DNA of 64,000 bases from Xenoacremonium recifei. Its lineage: Eukaryota > Ascomycota > Sordariomycetes > Hypocreales > Nectriaceae. Position numbers and translations under genes: made by a program. Of the stretch, positions 35,020 through 45,890 are shown one piece after another; positions within the stretch are counted from its first letter, which is position 1; each line of letters begins with the position of its first letter. The DNA lies in contig WOFQ01000001.1 in NCBI GenBank assembly GCA_012184525.1, positions 2,356,001-2,420,000 of the forward strand. Reading direction: 5' to 3'. The notes beneath the pieces were generated by a model. It saw only the letters and a list, made by a program, of their open reading frames with translations. It was not told where the DNA came from and did not search any database.

Positions 35020-36345
35020 ATGGCAACTCAGGTTCCCTCTCCTCAAACCTCTCCCCAGACGCCTCCCCGGAGGCCACGGCTTTCACTCCAGATCAAGACT
35101 TCGTGTAGTCCGGCAACGAGATCATCGCGGAGCTATGCCGTCGATCCCAAGGACCCGACTGCCCTCAACACACTCTCCAACGTTTATATGACGGCCGTCT
35201 CAAGGGCCACCCCAGAGCCTTTGACTGCCATCAACACGCTTCAGTCCTTCAGCCTGTCAACGCCTATCGAGCCACAACAAAAGGACTCCAAGCCAAAGCT
35301 CCGAGTTGTCACACCTTATGTGACCTCGTACCCCGAGACCCCGCTGTCCGCCAATGCTTCTACTCCTCCTAAGCTGGACATCCCATATCCGAGTGTCATG
35401 ACGGCTACTCCTCCGTTGTCCGCCGGTCCCGTCGATCCTGGCTCCCAGGTCTTCACATTCGCCAAAACGGAAACTTCTTCCCACCAGAGCATCACCCCAC
35501 CCAGCCTGAAGCTCAAGATCCAGACACCCGTCCGCCGGATGCCTCCTCGCGTGGATCACCAGCTTCCCTACACTCATCCCCGATCACTGCACAGCATCCT
35601 GCGCAACTCGCCTCTTCCTCCGACCAGCTCCATACCAGCGTCTCCCCGGCGCCAATCTCGCCGTTTGCAAGAGAAGGCTGCCAAAAAGGTTGGCTACAAC
35701 AACCCACTCACCCAGGAGATCGTCACCAACAAGTACACCAAGTCGCATATCGACCTCCTAGTCGAGGAAGCATCCCCTATGGTCTCTCCGGGCGTCCAGG
35801 TGCAACCCGAGGTGATGGACATTAGCACTGCCTTCCAGCCTAATGAGATCGAGGACGGCGGACAAACTCCAGGACCCTTTGAAGAGATGAGACGTCGGAT
35901 GGCAGGCCTAGGTGCTGGGTCACCCGGGTCATCTCCGGGCGGAATCCGCAAGCGCAGGAGAAAAGAGAAGAAGCGTCGCTGGGTGTGGACAATCGGTCAA
36001 GATGATGACGACGAGGACGTTGGTGGCGCCATTGCCGCGATCCGGGCAGAAGCTGCGCGGGCCAAGGGCAAATCGGTTGAAGAATCGAAACCGTCCAGCG
36101 CTCCTGTACCTGCCATTACATTTTGCGAAGTGCCTACCCCCAGCATCGAGAGCACCGACTCAGGCAGCGACTCATTCGACGTGGAGATGTCAGATTCAAG
36201 CAGCTGTGTCTCCGACGAGCGCGGCCTCACGCCATGTGAGATGGATCTCGACACCCACACACCTACTGCACCGAGAAAGTTCAGTGAGGAACTGGGAGTG
36301 GCGAAGCGGGACACCCCGATCCCGCCGGAACTGGTGATGACCTGA
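35020..36345 (+). CDS. Disordered nuclear-type protein, 441 residues, function unknown
   Basis: Not assigned to a known function. A single exon from MATQVPSPQTSPQTPPRRPR. The first half is Pro/Ser/Thr-rich with many SP and TP dipeptides, possible targets of proline-directed kinases. The middle has a better-ordered block, YNNPLTQEIVTNKYTKSHID then LLVEEASP. A strongly basic cluster near residue 310 (KRRRKEKKRRWVWTIGQ), a likely nuclear localisation signal, runs straight into an acidic stretch (DDDDEDVGG) and an Ala-rich helix. The C-terminus is Ser/Asp-rich. The upstream DNA has TATA-like and C/T-rich elements, so it is probably expressed. Similar fungal proteins carry unreliable names in annotations; I would call it a conserved hypothetical. 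Confidence 0.8.
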   Translation: MATQVPSPQTSPQTPPRRPRLSLQIKTSCSPATRSSRSYAVDPKDPTALNTLSNVYMTAVSRATPEPLTAINTLQSFSLSTPIEPQQKDSKPKLRVVTPYVTSYPETPLSANASTPPKLDIPYPSVMTATPPLSAGPVDPGSQVFTFAKTETSSHQSITPPSLKLKIQTPVRRMPPRVDHQLPYTHPRSLHSILRNSPLPPTSSIPASPRRQSRRLQEKAAKKVGYNNPLTQEIVTNKYTKSHIDLLVEEASPMVSPGVQVQPEVMDISTAFQPNEIEDGGQTPGPFEEMRRRMAGLGAGSPGSSPGGIRKRRRKEKKRRWVWTIGQDDDDEDVGGAIAAIRAEAARAKGKSVEESKPSSAPVPAITFCEVPTPSIESTDSGSDSFDVEMSDSSSCVSDERGLTPCEMDLDTHTPTAPRKFSEELGVAKRDTPIPPELVMT

Positions 36346-36844
36346 GTTGGGGTCATTAACTTGAGGTGAGATGACGGAGGTTAAGGGATGTTATTGTCCA
36401 GGGAGCATTTTCAGCGGGTTGCGGTAGTCTTTTTTTTTTTTTTTAATCAGGTTGTTTCGAGACAACTATCGGCGGCGTTAGAGCAAATGGGTTTGGGCTG
36501 TATTTGTGTCTTGTACTTTTAGATACCTTTGCATTGTTCTGGAGCATTTTCATGAGGGATGGATGGACGTGGAATCAAAACAATCGAACATACGGGATGG
36601 GGAAGCATGGCTTAGCTGCAGACAGAGTTGGCGAAATGGAACACGTTCCTTAGTATGCAAACCTGATCAAATTTGAAATGCAATTCATGAGTCTCGCTTG
36701 GTAAACCCATGCTGCCTTCTCAAATTCAATAGTCTCCAGACCCAAAGGCACCATGATAAAGCAGTCCAGATCCCAGATATTATTCCATATTCCTCGATTC
36801 CCAACAGAAAAACAATGAAAACTTACAAAGTCGCCCTACAGATT
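36346..36844. other. Intergenic between converging genes
   Basis: About 0.5 kb with a T homopolymer; no gene seen. Confidence 0.6.
36430..36444 (+). repeat. T homopolymer, 15 nt
   Basis: Fifteen T in the 3' flank of the 35020 gene. Confidence 0.65.
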
Positions 36845-37362
36845 CTAGCTCTCAACCGCCAAAGCCTTGACACCCAGAACCTTGCCCTCTTCAGACGTCA
36901 CAACCCAATATTCCACTCTTGCGTGATCCCGCACGACCCGGTATACTCGCACGTCATTCCCCCGGCTCGCTTCCCGCACCGCATCAATCACCTTGGAATA
37001 TTGTCCGCGAGAATCCCAGTCCGCAGGGTCGAGGATCGAGACGTCGGCGTCGGCGGGGCTCGGATGGTGAATCAGCTTTGCGAACGCTTCTGCTGGAGTA
37101 GTTAGCATCTTCACCAGGAGAAAGAACGGCAAAACTTGCCTTCGTCTGGTAAACCGCCCTCGCCAGTCCATTTCAGGGAAACTTCCTCGAATGGCTCGTC
37201 GGCGTCGCTCACGTAGACGGCGTCCTTGCACACGTCGCTTAGGACCTTGGGCACCTCGGTGTCCACTGTCTTTGTCTTGACAGTGCCGCTCTGGGTGGTC
37301 GCCGCGCCGGTGTCCTGGTTCGCCTTGTTCAGGAAGGCCATGTAATCGTCATCGGAAGCCAT
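36845..37362 (-). CDS. Small conserved fungal protein, 156 residues, with a GC-AG intron
   Basis: Function unknown. Exons 37362-37140 and 37092-36845. The intron 37093-37139 (47 nt) starts GCAAGT after AAG and ends CTAACTACTCCAG: a textbook GC-AG intron, and the only one modelled here. The protein begins MASDDDYMAFLNKANQDTG, is acidic, and has a compact C-terminal half (FAKLIHH, ADVSILDPADWD, YSKVIDAVREAS, VRVYRVVRDHARVEYWVVTS, GVKALAVES) that looks like a small alpha/beta fold. The frame stays open upstream; an in-frame ATG at 37533 would add 57 residues, rich in Arg, Ser and Thr and resembling a mitochondrial presequence (RPRRFST). I chose the inner ATG because MASDDDY is a plausible cytosolic start, but both may be used. 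Confidence 0.8.
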
Positions 37363-37946
37363 TTTGCGAGGGAGACAGGTGCTGAACCGTCTTGGTCGAG
37401 GGAGGTGTTGCAGGGAGAAATTGGCGCTCTCAGTTGTTGTGATCGTGGGGAGGCGAGTTGGGAGTAGCCTGGTTCGAAATTGAGAAGGATACAAAGTCTT
37501 CAGGAAATGGGCAGCGCTCGTTCGAGGTGTCATTGGGAGGGAGGGGTTGGGCTTGGTTTTGATATGTCGACGTGGGACAGGTTCACCTTGCTTGGTACAG
37601 CTTGAGTGGGGTGACGTCAGGTGGGCAGGCAATTGTTAGCATAGCTTCGGCGCGGCAAAACACCGTCCCGCAATGCACCGAAGCAGTGTCTAGGTAGGCA
37701 TAATAGAAGGGCTTTCAAACTACGGACATAACGTGGCAGCTGGTCGTCAACCATCCGTGGGAACAGTCACTACATAGTACGTGAAAGTAGGTTAACATTG
37801 GGAATCTCGTTAAATTTTTGTGTTCCATCCCTCTAGCTGGATTTTTCGTTCATCCATTATGAAACCAACCCAGCCCAAACGCAAGGCGAACCAACCCGCG
37901 ACACCGATGCAATGGCCAAGACACGAAAAGGAAATCATCACCCACT
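37363..37946. other. Intergenic upstream of the small protein and downstream of rpl3
   Basis: About 0.6 kb. The part next to 37362 may be coding in a longer isoform (to 37533). Otherwise nothing seen. Confidence 0.55.
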
Positions 37947-39354
37947 TTACGCGGTGGCAAGATCCTTCTTGAGGGTACCCTGGTACTGCTTCTTCTCCGC
38001 AGGGGTCTGGAAAGCACCGTGACCGAACTCGGACGAGGTGTCGATCCACTTGAGGTTGACCTTCTCCAGAGCCTTTCGGGAGGTCTGGGGGAACATGGTC
38101 TTTCGGAGGGTCATGACTCGCTTCTTGGTACCGGGGATAGAGCCCTTGACCATGACGAAGTCGTTGTTGACCTCACCGTATCGGACGAAGCCACCCATGC
38201 TAAAGACAAGGTTAGCAACAAAAATGGCATTAGACAAAATAAGGTCATGACTTACGGAGTGATCTTCTTCTTGGTGACATCGATGTCAGTGGCAGCGTTG
38301 TCGTCAGCATCACCCTTGCCAATTCGGTAAACCTTGTGGTTGACCGAGGTTCGGTGGTGGTAACCCATCTGACCAGCACGGGCAACAGTCCACTGGACGT
38401 GGGAAGGATGCCAAGCACCGATACAAGCAACCTTTCGGAGACCCTTGTGAGTCTTACGGGGAAGCTTCTTGGTGCCCCATCGGGAGGTGACACCGTTGAA
38501 ACCGTGACCCTTGGTGACGGCGATGACATCGATCACCTCATCCTGCTCGAAGATGGTGCTGATCTCAACGGGCTTCTCGAACAGGTTCTGGCCGAACTCG
38601 ACCTTGTCGGCAATGGAACCACCGTTGACCTGGATCTCCATGAGGTGGGCCTTCTTCTGCTTGAGGGGGGTCTTTCGGATCTGGGTGTGGGCGAGGACTC
38701 GGACGACGGTGCAGTACTTCTTGATGCGCTCGAGCTCGCGGGTGATGGAGGCACCGTTGTTCTCAGAGTGCTTCTTGGCGTACTTGGTGAAAGCCTTCTT
38801 CTTGCTCTTGTACCAGTTCTTGTAGAATCGGCGCTTGACCTCGTCGCTCAAGTGCTCAGCCCAGACAGTGGTGAGGGATCGGAGGCCACGGGGAGTCTCG
38901 ATGTAGCCCACAAGACCAACAACGATCATCTATAAGATGTTAGCCATAGGCACATAGCCAAGCGGGCTGCATTGTTCGTACTGGTGGGGTATCAACGATG
39001 GTAACGGCCTCAACAACCTCCTTCTTGTTCGCCTTCGCGCCGGGTCGGTCGAGGTCGCGGACGATGGTGGTCATACCGGCCTTGTAGCCCATGGCGGCGG
39101 TCAGGTGGACGGGCTTCTTGGGGTCATCCTTGGGGAAGCTGAGTGTCCAATGCATTAGCATCTTCCAACCACCAGATTTTCACCAGATGCTGAAAAATGT
39201 TGACTTACGACTTGACCTTTCCACGGTGACGAGCAGCGCGCTTCCGAGGCAGGTAAGCCAGGGAGCCGTGTCGGGGAGCCTCGTACTTTCGGTGCTGTTG
39301 CCATTGTCAGTTGTGAACAGGATGGTTTGCTGTCGTCGATATACTCACACTCAT
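37947..39354 (-). CDS. rpl3: 60S ribosomal protein L3 (uL3)
   Basis: 391 residues, the family's normal length. Five exons: 39354-39349 (only ATGAGT), 39294-39209, 39138-38982, 38929-38256, 38199-37947. Such a minute first exon is common in ribosomal protein genes. The sequence reads MSHRKYEAPRHGSLAYLPRK, then AAMGYKAGMTTIVRD, the uL3 core TKGHGFNGVTSRWGTKKLPR with HKGLRKVACIGAWHP and the conserved-histidine region (WHPSHVQWTVARAGQMGYHH), ending KKDLATA. uL3 sits near the peptidyl-transferase centre and is one of the earliest proteins in 60S assembly. Codon use is strongly biased, as expected of a highly expressed gene. The introns (52-70 nt) are too short to host snoRNAs. Confidence 0.98.
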
Positions 39355-40048
39355 GTTGGGCGACCTGTGTGGTTTGAGGGGGGTTAGTAGGAAAGTTGAC
39401 GAAGCCTGCGTGGTGTTAAAAGAACGAGAGGGCGAGAAATAAGTTGTGGGCGAAATTTTTAAGCGAGCCGTGCCAAAATTCCGTGTGTGGTCCGTGCACC
39501 AGAGACAGGCCCTGTCTTTTTCTGAGTCCAGTGTACCACTAGTCTCACCGAGGAAATGCGGAGCTCACCGAGCAAACACGTGCCTCTATTTGCCAGAGCG
39601 GGACCTGCCCTGGAGAGATCCATATGTTCTTCAAAAACAGTGTGCATCCCGTGTTGCAGGCGCATGTACATAGGCGCTGTCCATCGGCATGTTGCAATTA
39701 TCTTTTGGCACGAGAATAAAATCCTCCTTAAATCAGCTGTCGAGGAGACTAATGTCGGATTCATAACATAAGGTATAAAATTTAGGTGGCTTGTTAAGAC
39801 CTCGTACTTAGCGAAGGTACACAGCTTGGTTATCTATCACCTTAACGAATAGCAGCCATTAAACCCGCTCCCAAGTTTTCTCAAACGCTTCCTCCGAGCC
39901 GCGCAAAGCGGTACGTTGACGTGGGCAGTCACCTATACGGTGGCTCGTGGTATAAATACATACAGGACGTGTTCTGACAAAAGAAAATGGGGTAAATCAA
40001 CACATAATAGACTCTTCGGCTCGAGCTCAACAAGTGAGTATCCAACTT
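39355..40048. other. Intergenic: rpl3 promoter and ssn6 3' flank
   Basis: About 0.7 kb, AT-richer than its surroundings. No gene or clear repeat seen. Confidence 0.6.
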
Positions 40049-43022
40049 TTACTCAGCTTTCGGAGCAGTCCCTGAAGCGCCGTTGACGCCAGCACTGGTT
40101 GGTGTGGACGTCTTAACATCTCCTGCCGCCGATCCGGGGCCAGATCCATTGGTGATAATGGCGGCCTTCTTCTCATCTTCACCACTATCATCATAGTCTT
40201 CATCAACCTCCATCTTCCTTGCCGCCCGCTCAGGTTCCGCTGCGGGAGCTACGGGACTCGTCTCCTGCGGTCGCTCCTCTTTGGGGGCCGGGCCAGGTGC
40301 AGCCTTTTCATGGCCAATGGGACTAGGACCCTGCTGCATGGGTGGCAGATGGTTTGGGCCAGAAGAGTGGCTAGGAGGATGATGGGCAACATCAGACGGA
40401 TGGTAGTTATCGCTAGGATGTCGGGGCTCCTGTGGCCTCCTTGTCTCCTCAGCTCGTCGTTGCTCATCAGCCCGACGCTGGTCTTCAGCGCGTCTGGCTT
40501 CAGAGGAGCTGCGTCGGAAGGAATCACGAGGAGGACTGTGAGAGGGTCGCCTATGTCGCAAATCATCTAGACGAGCACGATTCTCCTCGTTGGCCTGCTT
40601 TTTGGCCACTGATTCCTCCTCCCATTCGCGCATCCTCTTCGGGCCAACAGACGACGGTCGATCGTCGATCCTCTGCATAGCAGCCTCTGGAACAGCGGGC
40701 GGCGGCGGGGGACCAGGAGGGCCTGGCGGGCCATTCTCAGGAGCGCCTTGTGGTGGCATCTCTGGGTGATGAGGGTACAAGGGCGCCGGTGGCTGGTGTT
40801 GGGGGTAGGCCGACTTAGGCGATGGCATCCTATTGTCATGCATGGGGCGACCATCAGGGCGAGGGCTATTAGTCGGCCGGAAGGGGGCCATGCCATTCGG
40901 AGGATTGTTGCCATTGACGCTGACAGGCGGAGGTGCTGAAGCTGAGGGAGTCGCTCCGCCCCAGTTAGGGTTCGCGACTCTTCGCTCAGCAGGAGCAGGA
41001 GCCTGAGATTGGGGAGGGGGTGGAGGAGGAGGAGGCTGAGAGTACTGATGACTTTGAGGTGGAGAAGGACCTCGGCGGGGAGGAGGACCACCTCGATGAG
41101 GGTCAGAATAAGGTGGACGAATTTGCTGCTCCGGTGGTGGGCTGGGTTGACGCTGCTGGATAGGACCGGGGCCTCCTCGGAACTGCTCGCCGCCACGAGC
41201 TTCATAAGGATTCGGCGGCTGAGGGGGAGGGTTGATGTTGGAGAGGCCTCTAGGCCAGTTCTCTCCAGCACCTTGCGGAGGAGGGGGAGGCCCGGAACCA
41301 GCAGGCTGCTGAGAAGAACCACCCCATTGAGGTCCAACGGGACCAGCAGCCTGATATGCTTGCGGATGAACGTCGGCAGGTTGAGGCGCAGCCGGAGGAG
41401 GGCCGCCATTCGTGCCGCCCGATCTAAGAAGCTGGAGGCGAGCTTTTATGTGCGGGTTTCCAGGGTCAAGTTCGGCGGCACGTTGGTAGGCGTCCAGAGC
41501 GTCCGTGACTTGATTATTACAGTTCTCATACTGGTGCCGCGTTAGTGGGGGGGAGTGACAGATGCAAAACAGCGATATGACTTACAAGAGTTCCTAGGTC
41601 GTACCAAACCTCACTGATGTACGGATTCAGACGAATGGCTCGGGAGTAGGCATCCAGAGCATCGCGATACTGGTTAATTTGGTAATAAAGCACACCAATG
41701 GAGCACCAGAACGTCGGATTCTTTCCATCTCGGTAGACAGCTTGCTGGTATGCCTCGTACGCCTTGGGATACTTTTGCTGAGACATGTAACATCGGCCAA
41801 GCAAGTACCAGCTCTGGGCATCTTGATTATCTACCGAGGCGTCAGTCAAGGTCAACCGTTTTCAAGTTGCGATAGTACATACCGGCACTCACGGACTTCT
41901 CCAAATACTGAATGGCGCGGTCCTGGCTCTCATAGGAGTTGCTCTGCTGATGATGCAACCAGCCCAACTGCTGCAGAACCTTCGCGTGGTTCGGGGACTG
42001 TTCCAGAACCCGGCCATATGCAGTCTTTGCGCTTTCGAACTGGACAAAATATTAGCCTGGGCATCAGCCTTGATCTATCAGAGACACAACGTACGTCCTT
42101 CTGCTGCTCATGGACATGGCCTATCTGGAACCATATATCTTCCTGAGTCAGAGGGCCAGGGGGAGAGTTGACAATATATTTGAAGCACTTGTTCACATTA
42201 GCTTATACTCTTCGCACGAATTAGGTTTGCCTGAATTTGAAGTCCTACCTCAAGACTCTGGTTGTACTTCGCTTGTTGTTTGTATATTATACCGAGCCTG
42301 AAGTAAATCTCGTTCGCCTTCTCGAAGTCGGGCTGGATTTGCATGACCTGGGAAAAGGCTTCTTCGGCATAATCATAGCTTCCGTATCTATCGTACAATA
42401 TACCAATGCCATACCAAAGCATCGGATCCTGGTAGGAAGTCAGCATAATATGATAGTAAGCATGGCGATATTATGACGAACCTTGGGGTCCCGAAGATTG
42501 ACAAGTGCCTGTTGGTACGCATCATATGCCTTCTGGAGATTTTCTGTCATCAAGTAACAATGGCCTTGAAACATGAATTAGTAGTGCAAGGATGCTAAGC
42601 CCGAAGTACATACCAAGATTGCCCCAAGCCTCGCCGTTGTTCTGATCGATTTGCACTATGGCACGAAAGAACTCCAAGGCCTTGTCAAACGCCTCTCGTC
42701 CCTTGAGCAGCATTCCGATTGCATTCAGGGCCGGGGTCGAACTCGGGTTGGCCGCAAGGGCTCGTTCGTAAGCTTGCATGGCCTCGTCGGGAACGCGCAG
42801 AAGCTCGGAGAAGCTGCCTGTGATTATAGTCAGTACAAGGGAGCAGTTTGAATCGATGCGCAACAGCATACCAATCTGCAGCCAGACCGCCTCGTTCATA
42901 GCCGCAACCTGATGCGACGGCGCAAAATGGTTCGGAGGCGCGCCCGGAGGAGGGGGCGGGGGTGGGATTTGGCCCTGATGCTGCTGCATTTGCATCATGC
43001 TGGGCGATTGGTGAGTTGCCAT
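40049..43022 (-). CDS. ssn6: Ssn6/Cyc8 (RCM-1) general transcriptional corepressor, TPR protein
   Basis: 864 residues; exons 43022-42872, 42817-42614, 42564-42482, 42428-42249, 42187-42095, 42039-41883, 41830-41586, 41530-40049. Works with Tup1 (RCO-1/RcoA) to repress many genes; recruited by DNA-binding repressors. After a Gln/Pro-rich start (MATHQSPSMMQMQQHQGQ), about ten tetratricopeptide repeats cover residues 40-400, for example PDEAMQAYERALAANPSSTP, GEAWGNLGHCYLMTENLQKA and WYLLGRCYMSQQKYPKAYEA. These are diagnostic of Ssn6. The long last exon is a Pro/Gln/Arg-rich disordered tail with acidic EVDEDYDDSGEDEKK before the end. Intron 1 (54 nt) is 3n and stop-free, so its retention would insert 18 residues between the first TPR helices. 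Confidence 0.96.
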
Positions 43023-45867
43023 ATCAATGGAAGCAATTATAACGTGTCGCGACGGAGTGCTGGGCACGAGAACTAGGTGCTGCAGCGATATCAAGTAACA
43101 ACAACGTCGGATCTAAGGGCGCAGTCCGCTGGCTGGCGCGATCTGGTCGCGTTGGCGGGTAGATGATAATATCGGGGGGGAGCGAGAACCGCAGAGCGCC
43201 AACGCTTGCGAAGGTCACGATGGCGTGGTAGGCGGCGCCTCGGTAGAAAAATCAAAGATATCGAGGAAGGAGAGAAGCAGTGAATCGAGGTTAGAACAAC
43301 ACTGATGAGGCGATTCACAGCCCCATGCGAAAGGGAATGTCAGGGGGTGAGCGCCGATGAAGCTGTATCCGGGCGACGGAGCGAGTGGGAGAAAAGAAAG
43401 CCAGGAGTTGGGGAGAAGACGGAGGAGGCATAGATGGTGGAGGAAGGACCAGCGCTGGCCTCGCAAACTCCCCTAACCCACGGGCAAGAAAGGCACGGGC
43501 TACCCGTTAGGTTCACGAGAGGCGTGTATCAGAGACAGTAGCGAGGAGAGCTCTTCTCCGGCCCACTTGAGCCCACCCATGCACGCATTTTACTTTATTT
43601 ACGGCCCTTGAGCTTGCTTTGGCCGGTAGCTAGTGGCACACAGGCCACACAGGCCGCACAGGTGGCTCCCGGTGCCTCCTTCCCTCTCCCGATGGCAGAC
43701 CTCCACCCGCCTCCCAAGCCTTAACTGGTTCGGCCCCAGGGAGGGGGAAACGCGCCGTAGCACGTACCGATCCAGTCAGACCCCTGGGGCCCTCCGCTGT
43801 GTGTGGCGGTTCCGTGGCGCATTCGGCAGCTGGGAGGCGCTGGAACACCGGCGGCGACTGACACGCGCGCGCAAAAGATCACCATTGCGACTCGAGATCC
43901 AGAATAACGGGAAGAAGCTGCGCGGTGAGGTTCTTCGATGTTTTTTGCCCCGAGCCGCAACATTGAGGTTGGAGGTGTATCTGCCCACGATATGGCTTCG
44001 CTAAGACCATCTCAAAAGATCCTTCCCGTTTTGCTGGCTGTCGGGAGTTCGCTCCTCACGTGAGGCTTGCGCCTCCCAGCCTCACCGAAGAAAAGGCCGG
44101 TATCAGAGCTAGAGCGCCCATGTCTTCCATAATAATAGGTTGGAAAGAGATATCATCGGGTCAATTATCGCAACTGCCGTCTGACCTGGATAACATTTGT
44201 ACGGCGTCGTGATTAATAGACGGTACATTGTATCAATAGTGAGTGTGGTTCTCGAACCGGGATAGCAAGTTCGCCTGGCTATCCGGATACGGAGTGCATC
44301 CTGTAGGGCCGGATTGGCGCAATAGTCTTTCTGGAAGCGAAGAATTTACTGGGGAAGCGGGAAAGATGCCGGCCGGATCGAGGACGGTGATCCTCGACAT
44401 TGTGCAATGAAAGGCAGGTATGTACGAAGTAATTGCTCCCGTGTCTAAATCGCTACTTCTCACGCATGCGAATGATTACCTCATGGACCAACCCTTTTCA
44501 CCGCTCTATCAGGTCTCTCCAGGGCGCTTCCAGAGGGCTTGGGGGCGCCGCTAAGCCATTCCCGAAGCACGGAAACTGGAACCCACGTGTTTCTCCTGCG
44601 CGCCCTCTGGAACAGCTGGCTGACTACCTCAGACGCTGGGGCTGGAACGGTGGAGGCTGCGAGGCGGCAAAGTCGCCTGCGTCAGAGAAAGGAGATCTTG
44701 ATGATCTACTTGTAATATCACGAACTCGATGACTGTAAAAGACTCGCACCCGCTGGTATAGTATCCGGGCCAAGGGAAGTTGTGTTTGGCATCACAGACA
44801 CGAACATATAACGAAGGAAATCGCTTAATGCGAATTTGCAGTGGGTTGAAGTCACGGTCTTGGGATTCCGGGGCAGAAAAGGGTCTGGGTACCTTGGGCA
44901 AGACAACCCAGACCAGCATCAATAAATCGATTAGCTTAATGAGAGGAATAATTTTAAGGTGCACCCGCTCCGTATTAACGAGCATTTCAGCCGCAGCGGA
45001 TGCGGAACTCGTCAAGGATATCCTAAGACACCGAGTCGAGACCTGGGACCCGAAGACATCATAACAATCGCCGAAGGGAGAGAAGAAAAATGAGATTGGC
45101 CTTTCCTCAGGTGAGCTTAGGCTTCGGGGCTTTTCCAGCTAGCAGAGTCGCATGGGTGACGGGCGGGAACAGCAGAGAAGAGGGAGGGTTTGGTGAGGCG
45201 CGCTGGGCGGGCGGGGCGGGCAGGGTGTGGGTATGGCGTCCTCAGGCTGACTGACTGGGGGGGCTGGCAGACGGGCTGGGCAGCATCATCAGGGCCGCGG
45301 CTTGCCAGAAGAATTCTGAGGGGGCCGAGGTGGGGGGGAGGAAGAGGAAACACGGGGCCGCGCTGGTTGACGAACGGTGATGTCGAGGGCTCCAGTCCCG
45401 CGCAGCCTGGGACTGCACTGCACTGCGCAAGCAGGGATAGGTGTGTGGGTGGAGCTGCTGGATGATGACAAGCCCCCGAGTCGCCCCAGCACCCCGTCGC
45501 CAACTGCTCCTAGTGGCAGCCACGTCTCCATCGCCCATCGTCAGGATCCTTTCCATCTGGTGGATCATGGAATGGATGCCAGCATGCGGCCCAGCATGGG
45601 TCCGCCCAGTTTGGCCTGTCTAGGGGGTGGAGCCGTGGGAGGGTCCGGAAAGGAGGGGGCGTAGGTGAGGAGCAGGCACAGGGGCGTGTGGGAAACGGCA
45701 AACCGAGCGAGCTGGCCTGGCCTGGGGCGGCCCCCCCTGTCTGACCGGAACCCACGCACCAGCCCATGGAAGGTTGGGTTCCCAGTGGACGGCTCCTGCC
45801 CCGTCGTCATCCTCTCCAGACGGGACGGACGTGACGGTGAAGCCTCAGTTGCTGCAGCCGCGATGTG

Positions 45868-45890
45868 CTTGCACTTGCACTTGCACTTGC
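45868..45890 (+). repeat. CTTGCA hexamer repeat
   Basis: Three full units and most of a fourth, head to tail. Confidence 0.75.

Noticed and set aside
38336..38935. 199-codon frame antisense to rpl3
   Set aside because: Mirror of the strong codon bias of rpl3, a known artefact in highly expressed genes.
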